Of a DNA stretch of 9,516 nt, positions 5,606 to 9,516 are shown piece by piece; position 1 is the stretch's first letter, and every line of letters begins with the position of its first letter. The notes beneath the pieces were generated by a model. It was not told the DNA's origin and did no database searches. It was given only the letters and a program-made list of their open reading frames with translations. Both the position numbers and the translations under genes were made by a program. Location of the stretch: contig NZ_CALIBF010000155.1 in assembly GCF_938045465.1 (NCBI RefSeq), positions 1 through 9,516 of the forward strand. Reading direction: 5' to 3'. The stretch is from an uncultured Campylobacter sp. GTDB lineage: Bacteria > Campylobacterota > Campylobacteria > Campylobacterales > Campylobacteraceae.

Positions 5606-7687
5606 ATGGAGAAATCTACACAAAACGACGAGCAGGTTTTAGAGGTAAAGAGTAGAGAATTTACCTCTAAAAAGCTCTTCTGGCTCGTGACGCTGGTCTG
5701 CTTCGCGTGGTCGGTCTTTCAGCTTTACATCGCGTATTTTACGCTAAATACGAATATCGCGCGCTCAATCCACTTGGCATTCGCTGTTTTTATAATTTTT
5801 TCGCTTTTTCCGTTTCGCCCGCGCTCTAAGGCGCATTTTTATATCCCGTTTTACGATTGTATTTTATTAATCGTCGGAGTCGCCGCGATCTTGTATCCTG
5901 CGATAGAATTTAACGGACTAGCGCAGCGCCCGGGAAATTATCTAACCAGAGATATCGTAGCGGCCTTTATCGGAATTTTCATACTCTTTGAAGCAGGTCG
6001 CCGTATGATGGGACCAGCGCTTGGCATTATCGCTTTTACCTTCCTTCTGTATTGTTACTTCGGCCCCTATATGCCAGATATCATCGCGCACCGCGGCGCA
6101 AGCTTTGAACTGCTTGCAGGGCATATGTTTTTAACGACAGAGGGCGTATTTGGCGTACCGGTAGGGGTCAGCACCAGCTTCATCTATCTGTTCGTGCTAT
6201 TCGGCGCGCTTTTGGAGCGAGCCGGAGCGGGGCAGTATTTTATAAACGTGGCGTTTGCGATTTTAGGTCGCTTCCGCGGAGGACCCGCCAAGGCTAGCGT
6301 AATCGCCAGCGGGCTAACCGGCATGGTAAGCGGCAGCTCAACCGCAAACGTCGTGACGGTGGGTACCTTTACGATCCCGCTTATGAAAAAAGCGGGGCTT
6401 ACCGCCACTAAGGCGGGCGCTATCGAGGTCGCCGCAGGCGTAAACGGGCAGCTTATGCCGCCTATCATGGGCGCTGCGGCATTTATCATCGCGGAATTTT
6501 TAGGTATGAGCTACACCAACGTAATGATCGCGGCGGTGATCCCCGCTTTCGTCTGCTACGCGGGGTTATTTTTTATCGTGCATCTTGAAAGCTGCAAGCT
6601 AGGACTTCGCGGCAGCCGCGATTACGCCAAGGTTTCAAAGCTAAAAATTATATTTAGCGGCATTCATTACATAATACCGATTTTGGTGCTTCTTTTTACT
6701 CTATTGATTCTAAAAGAAAGCGCGATCTCTGCGGCGTTTAACTCGATCTGCGTGCTATTTTTAATAATGATCGTACAAGAGCCCGCTAAAAAAACGATAT
6801 TTGGCGAAAAGGTTGGCAAGTCCGATTTTATCGTCGGCTTTGTCGATATCTTTTGGGCTATGGTAGGTGCTGCTAAAAACATGGTCACGGTCGCCGTTGC
6901 CACCGCGCTAGCGGGCATCATCATCGGCTCGATCTCGCTTACCGGGCTGGGACAGGTTCTTTCAGAGCTCGTAGAAGCAGTCGCAGGAAACAGCATAGTA
7001 CTAATACTTCTGATGACTGCGATAATGAGCCTGATTTTGGGCATGGGACTTCCTACGACGGCGAATTATATCGTCGTTTCAAGCTTAATCGCGCCAGTGA
7101 TTTTGATACTAGCGGGCAAAAACGGCTTTTTGATCCCTGCGATCGCGGTGCATCTTTTTGTCTTTTATTTTGGAATTTTAGCCGACGATACCCCGCCAGT
7201 GGGTATTGCAGCATACGCTGCGGCGGGTATCGCAAAGGCAAATCCGGTAACCGTAGGACTTCAGGGCTTCGTGTATGATCTGCGTACCGCGGTGCTTCCG
7301 TTTGCGTTTTTCTTCAACAATAAGCTGCTTTTGATCCAAAGCATCGGCGATCCGATGGATTCAAAAAGTATCGTTTGGATCAGCGATCCACTGCAAATCG
7401 TGCTGATTTTTGCCACGGCGATCGTGGGTATGTTTGCCTTCAGCTCCTCGCTACAAGGCTGGTTCGTTACAAAGTGCAACATGGTAGAGCGCCTGCTATT
7501 GCTGCTAGTAACGCCGCTAATGCTGGTGCCTAATATCTGCGCAAAATTCATAGAGTTTATCCCAAGTGAATACGCAAGTTATGGCATCGGCGCTGCGATC
7601 TACGCGCTGATCTTTGCAAAGCAGTGGCTTTTAAGGCCCAAAGACTCTGACGATGCTCACGCCGAAAATAGCGCACCTGCGGCGTAA
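5606..7687 (+). CDS. TRAP transporter fused permease (small 4-TM plus large 12-TM subunits), TAXI type
   Basis: This 693-residue inner-membrane protein fuses the small (DctQ-like) and large (DctM-like) TRAP permease subunits, the usual form in TAXI systems. It drives ligand uptake with a sodium or proton gradient, taking substrate from the binding protein at 4656. A short hydrophilic N-terminus (1-26) is followed by four helices to about residue 115 and then the large domain. Family signatures include GGPAKASVIASGLTGMVSGS (from residue 225), GVNGQLMPPIMGAAAFIIAE, GMGLPTTANYIVVSS (from residue 479) and ILADDTPPVGIAAYAAAGIA. The C-terminus has extra helices, as in long-form TAXI permeases, and an acidic/Ala tail. 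Start: TTG at 5603 and ATG at 5606 are adjacent; ATG is chosen, with AGG seven bases upstream. The frame looks intact. It lies eight bases after the binding-protein gene, so both are co-transcribed, and a strong hairpin follows the stop. Confidence 0.93.
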   Translation: MEKSTQNDEQVLEVKSREFTSKKLFWLVTLVCFAWSVFQLYIAYFTLNTNIARSIHLAFAVFIIFSLFPFRPRSKAHFYIPFYDCILLIVGVAAILYPAIEFNGLAQRPGNYLTRDIVAAFIGIFILFEAGRRMMGPALGIIAFTFLLYCYFGPYMPDIIAHRGASFELLAGHMFLTTEGVFGVPVGVSTSFIYLFVLFGALLERAGAGQYFINVAFAILGRFRGGPAKASVIASGLTGMVSGSSTANVVTVGTFTIPLMKKAGLTATKAGAIEVAAGVNGQLMPPIMGAAAFIIAEFLGMSYTNVMIAAVIPAFVCYAGLFFIVHLESCKLGLRGSRDYAKVSKLKIIFSGIHYIIPILVLLFTLLILKESAISAAFNSICVLFLIMIVQEPAKKTIFGEKVGKSDFIVGFVDIFWAMVGAAKNMVTVAVATALAGIIIGSISLTGLGQVLSELVEAVAGNSIVLILLMTAIMSLILGMGLPTTANYIVVSSLIAPVILILAGKNGFLIPAIAVHLFVFYFGILADDTPPVGIAAYAAAGIAKANPVTVGLQGFVYDLRTAVLPFAFFFNNKLLLIQSIGDPMDSKSIVWISDPLQIVLIFATAIVGMFAFSSSLQGWFVTKCNMVERLLLLLVTPLMLVPNICAKFIEFIPSEYASYGIGAAIYALIFAKQWLLRPKDSDDAHAENSAPAA

Positions 7688-7697
7688 ATCTAAATTT

Positions 7698-7732
7698 GAT
7701 CCCGCTAAATTTTAAGATAAATTTGCGGGGTC
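7698..7732 (+). terminator. Hairpin terminator after the TRAP operon
   Basis: GATCCCGC (7698-7705) pairs with GCGGGGTC (7725-7732), eight pairs with one G-T wobble. Inside it AAATTT (7707-7712) pairs with AAATTT (7719-7724), leaving a six-base loop and a single bulged T. It starts ten bases after the permease stop. The following sequence (TCATTAAATTTATCTT) is only moderately T-rich, so termination may be imperfect, but position and stem strength fit. Confidence 0.6.
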
Positions 7733-8285
7733 TCATTAAATTTATCTTCTTATTTTGCATTCTTGCGCCAGGATTTTAAATTTGGATTGACTCTTTACTT
7801 CTAAATTTAAAACCTCGACAGATTGTGCCATGCTGATAAATCTAGTTTAAATTTAAATCCGCCTATATAAACTACTCAAAATTTTAAATTGCGCCGAAGC
7901 GATTATGCCCCTTAGTAAGATAAATTTATTCATACGAAGCTATTGTGTTAAAAAACATCGCATATTAATCCCAAGTCTATAATTATTCCAAGCGCAGGAT
8001 GCACGAAATCAATAGAGCAAAGCCGTTTTCGCGCTGCCGCTTGTAATGCCTTCGATAGTTTAAAATATACACGTCCACAAAAGCGAAAATGATTCTTAAA
8101 GCAGATAAAATCAAAAACTATGCAAAATTTCTTCAAAACGATTTGATAATTAAGACCGGGCGTTATAAAATTTTACTTATTTACAGCAATTTCTTGATTA
8201 TATGCTGTATTTTATTTAAAATAATTTTTATGAAAATATCGATGGAATGGGGAATTATTAGTGAAATTTAATTCTATAAAAATAC
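7733..8285. other. Gene-poor A/T-rich spacer before the TonB receptor
   Basis: I see no convincing coding sequence here. The open frames are short (up to about 60 codons), lack ribosome binding sites and have no family features. Examples are 8089-8271 on plus and 7948-8136 on minus. The stretch holds several AAATTTAAA words (around 7776, 7803 and 7850) and a more G+C-rich patch at about 7985-8050 that could be a decayed gene fragment. No tRNA, CRISPR or insertion-sequence end was recognised. Confidence 0.5.
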
Positions 8286-8304
8286 TTTAATAATTAATAT
8301 TAAA
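8286..8304 (+). promoter_or_regulatory. Fur-box-like 19-bp palindrome upstream of the TonB receptor
   Basis: TTTAATAATTAATATTAAA has perfect 7-base arms (TTTAATA/TATTAAA) around five bases, and its 19-bp length is that of a Fur operator. It lies 17-35 bases before the TATAAT at 8321, so it covers the -35 region. This is where a repressor would act on an iron-uptake gene. A/T-rich palindromes are common by chance in this genome, so the regulator is inferred. Confidence 0.42.
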
Positions 8305-8320
8305 TTTATCCGCTTTGAGT

Positions 8321-8326
8321 TATAAT
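8321..8326 (+). promoter_or_regulatory. -10 box (TATAAT) of the TonB receptor gene
   Basis: An exact TATAAT lies 33 bases before the ATG at 8359. No TTGACA-like -35 is seen (TATTAA lies 17 bases upstream), as is usual in Campylobacter. AGAGGA at 8347-8352, six bases before the ATG, is the ribosome binding site. Confidence 0.6.
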
Positions 8327-8358
8327 CCGCGATTAAATTTCAAAATAGAGGAACAAAA

Positions 8359-9516
8359 ATGCAAAAAGATATGTATTTTAAAAAGGCGAAATTTATCGCA
8401 TTGTCGATATGTGCGAGCGTTTCGATTTTATGCGGCGTCGAAGGCTCACACCTAAGCAGTGACGCAAATAGCACGAATCTTGGCGAAATCGTAGTAAGCG
8501 CGAGCGGCTTTCGCCAAGATATTAGGCAGGCGCCGGCCTCCATTTCCACCTTGGATAATAAAGAGATATCAAGCAGCAGCTTCACTTCGCTGCACGATAT
8601 CGCGAATAAAATGCCTGGCGTCAGCGTCATCGCAGGCGACGACGGCCCGGCAAGCGGGATATCCATCAGAGGAATGGAAAGCTCCCAAACCCTTGTGCTT
8701 ATCGACGGCAAACGCGTAAGTTCTGCGGCGGCGAACCCAAAAGGCGGAGCGGGCGATATGAACTCGAATTTTATCCCGCCCGCAGGAGCGATCGAGCGTA
8801 TCGAAGTGATTAGAGGACCTATGAGTTCACTTTACGGAAGCGATGCGGTAGGCGGCGTGATAAATATCATTACGAAAAAGAATTTTTCTAAATTTAGCGG
8901 AAGCGCCGCCATATCTACGACTATCCAAGATCACGAGGGTATCGGAAACGGCAAGATGGGCGAAGCCTACGTCAATATTCCCTTCGGGCAGTATGCGGCG
9001 CTTCAGCTGTGGGGATATAAAAAGCTGCGCGACGAGGACGGCTATAAGGGAGGCTATCAAAAGAGCGATAAATCGGATTCTAACGCCAAGCTTTGGCTAA
9101 CGCCGGATGAAAATAATAAATTTTACTTTCAAACCGGAAGGCAAAATCATGATTATTCAAGGACTCTTGGTAAAACCGCCGTTTATCCCAACGCGCGCGG
9201 ATTAAATCACTATAAATATAAAAGAGAAAATCACGGCGTCGGATATTTGGGCGAGTTTGAAAGCTTAAGCGCTGATATAAGTTATTTTTGGGATAAGACT
9301 CGCCGTACGAGCATTTTTGATAGCCTTTCGCCCGCAATCGTAAAAAATAGAAATTTTAATTCCAAATTTACGACTTATCTCGGTATAAATACACTTACCT
9401 TCGGCTATGATTTTAGCAAACAGGATGTGCAAACGACTTTCATCGTTTCAAACGCGAGCAGGCAAAATTTACGCTCTCCGCAGAGATTTTCTATGAACGA
9501 GCATGCGGGATTTTTA
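8359..9516 (+). CDS. TonB-dependent outer-membrane receptor (CirA/FepA/CfrA-like), N-terminal part; runs off the window
   Basis: The frame is open from ATG at 8359 to the window end (386 residues, no stop), so the C-terminal barrel is missing here. The N-terminus MQKDMYFKKAKFIALSICAS with the following hydrophobic stretch is a signal peptide, cleaved probably near residues 26-30. A TonB-box-like EIVVSA is at 43-48. The plug domain spans about 50-172, with ISIRGMESSQTLVLIDGKRV (101-120) and AIERIEVIRGPMSSLYGSDA (144-163) followed by VGGVINIITKK, all classic plug motifs. Alternating amphipathic strands of the 22-stranded barrel follow. Such receptors import ferric siderophores, haem or other ligands across the outer membrane, powered by TonB-ExbB-ExbD. 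The plug resembles the catecholate/colicin I receptor group, but the ligand cannot be fixed. A TATAAT promoter and a Fur-box-like palindrome upstream suggest iron repression. Confidence 0.92.
   Translation, partial: MQKDMYFKKAKFIALSICASVSILCGVEGSHLSSDANSTNLGEIVVSASGFRQDIRQAPASISTLDNKEISSSSFTSLHDIANKMPGVSVIAGDDGPASGISIRGMESSQTLVLIDGKRVSSAAANPKGGAGDMNSNFIPPAGAIERIEVIRGPMSSLYGSDAVGGVINIITKKNFSKFSGSAAISTTIQDHEGIGNGKMGEAYVNIPFGQYAALQLWGYKKLRDEDGYKGGYQKSDKSDSNAKLWLTPDENNKFYFQTGRQNHDYSRTLGKTAVYPNARGLNHYKYKRENHGVGYLGEFESLSADISYFWDKTRRTSIFDSLSPAIVKNRNFNSKFTTYLGINTLTFGYDFSKQDVQTTFIVSNASRQNLRSPQRFSMNEHAGFL

Noticed and set aside
7948..8136. 62-codon minus-strand frame in the spacer
   Set aside because: It has no ribosome binding site or recognised domain, and a second frame overlaps it equally well.
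8089..8271. 60-codon plus-strand frame with a hydrophobic stretch
   Set aside because: No ribosome binding site, composition as in the A/T-rich spacer, and no recognisable feature. Its hydrophobic residues come from ATT/TTA/TTT-rich DNA.
1..9516. CRISPR array, tRNA/rRNA genes, insertion-sequence ends or phage genes
   Set aside because: I looked for regularly spaced repeats, cloverleaf-like segments and transposase motifs and saw none. The frequent AAATTTTAAA/AAATTTAAA words are dispersed composition, not an array.

Overview
The window looks like a chromosomal piece of a Campylobacter-type epsilonproteobacterium with fairly high G+C for the genus, possibly an oral species such as C. gracilis. 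The genus call rests on three things: the pilD - lptF - truA cluster, which I recall from Campylobacter (in C. jejuni around Cj0825-Cj0827); abundant AAATTTTAAA/AAATTTAAA words between and within genes; and codon use mixing GCG/GGC/CGC with AAA/AAT/TTT. The species is a guess.

Region by region: (1) 1-~866 is clearly more AT-rich than the rest and reads like low-G+C Firmicute-type DNA. It holds one minus-strand flavodoxin/iron-sulfur-flavoprotein-type gene (101-742), interrupted by a single in-frame TGA. (2) Near 866 the base composition switches. The 12 codons before a TGA at 901-903 look like the cut-off tail of a resident gene, and that TGA overlaps the ATG of the next gene as ATGA. This looks like an insertion or replacement junction, or an assembly chimera. 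(3) 900-4422 is a plus-strand run: a small four-helix membrane protein with one CPRC knuckle, a prepilin peptidase (pilD), an LptF/LptG-family permease and tRNA pseudouridine synthase TruA. The last three overlap each other. The truA frame carries about 200 extra N-terminal codons of low-complexity Ala/Ser/Asn/Lys-rich sequence. (4) 4423-4655 is a regulatory gap with inverted repeats. (5) 4656-7687 is a two-gene TAXI-type TRAP transporter operon: a periplasmic binding protein and a fused small-plus-large permease, followed by a strong hairpin. (6) 7688-8358 has no convincing gene but ends with a good promoter and a Fur-box-like palindrome. (7) 8359 to the end is the N-terminal part of a TonB-dependent outer-membrane receptor.

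Functionally the ordinary part covers envelope and transport work: processing of (pseudo)pilins, LPS/LOS export, uptake of an unknown organic anion by TRAP-TAXI, and probably iron-regulated siderophore/haem-type uptake. I see no wholly new system. The points that deserve a second look are the in-frame TGA, the composition junction with its ATGA remnant, and the long TruA N-terminal extension with an internal hairpin and NSAD-like repeats.
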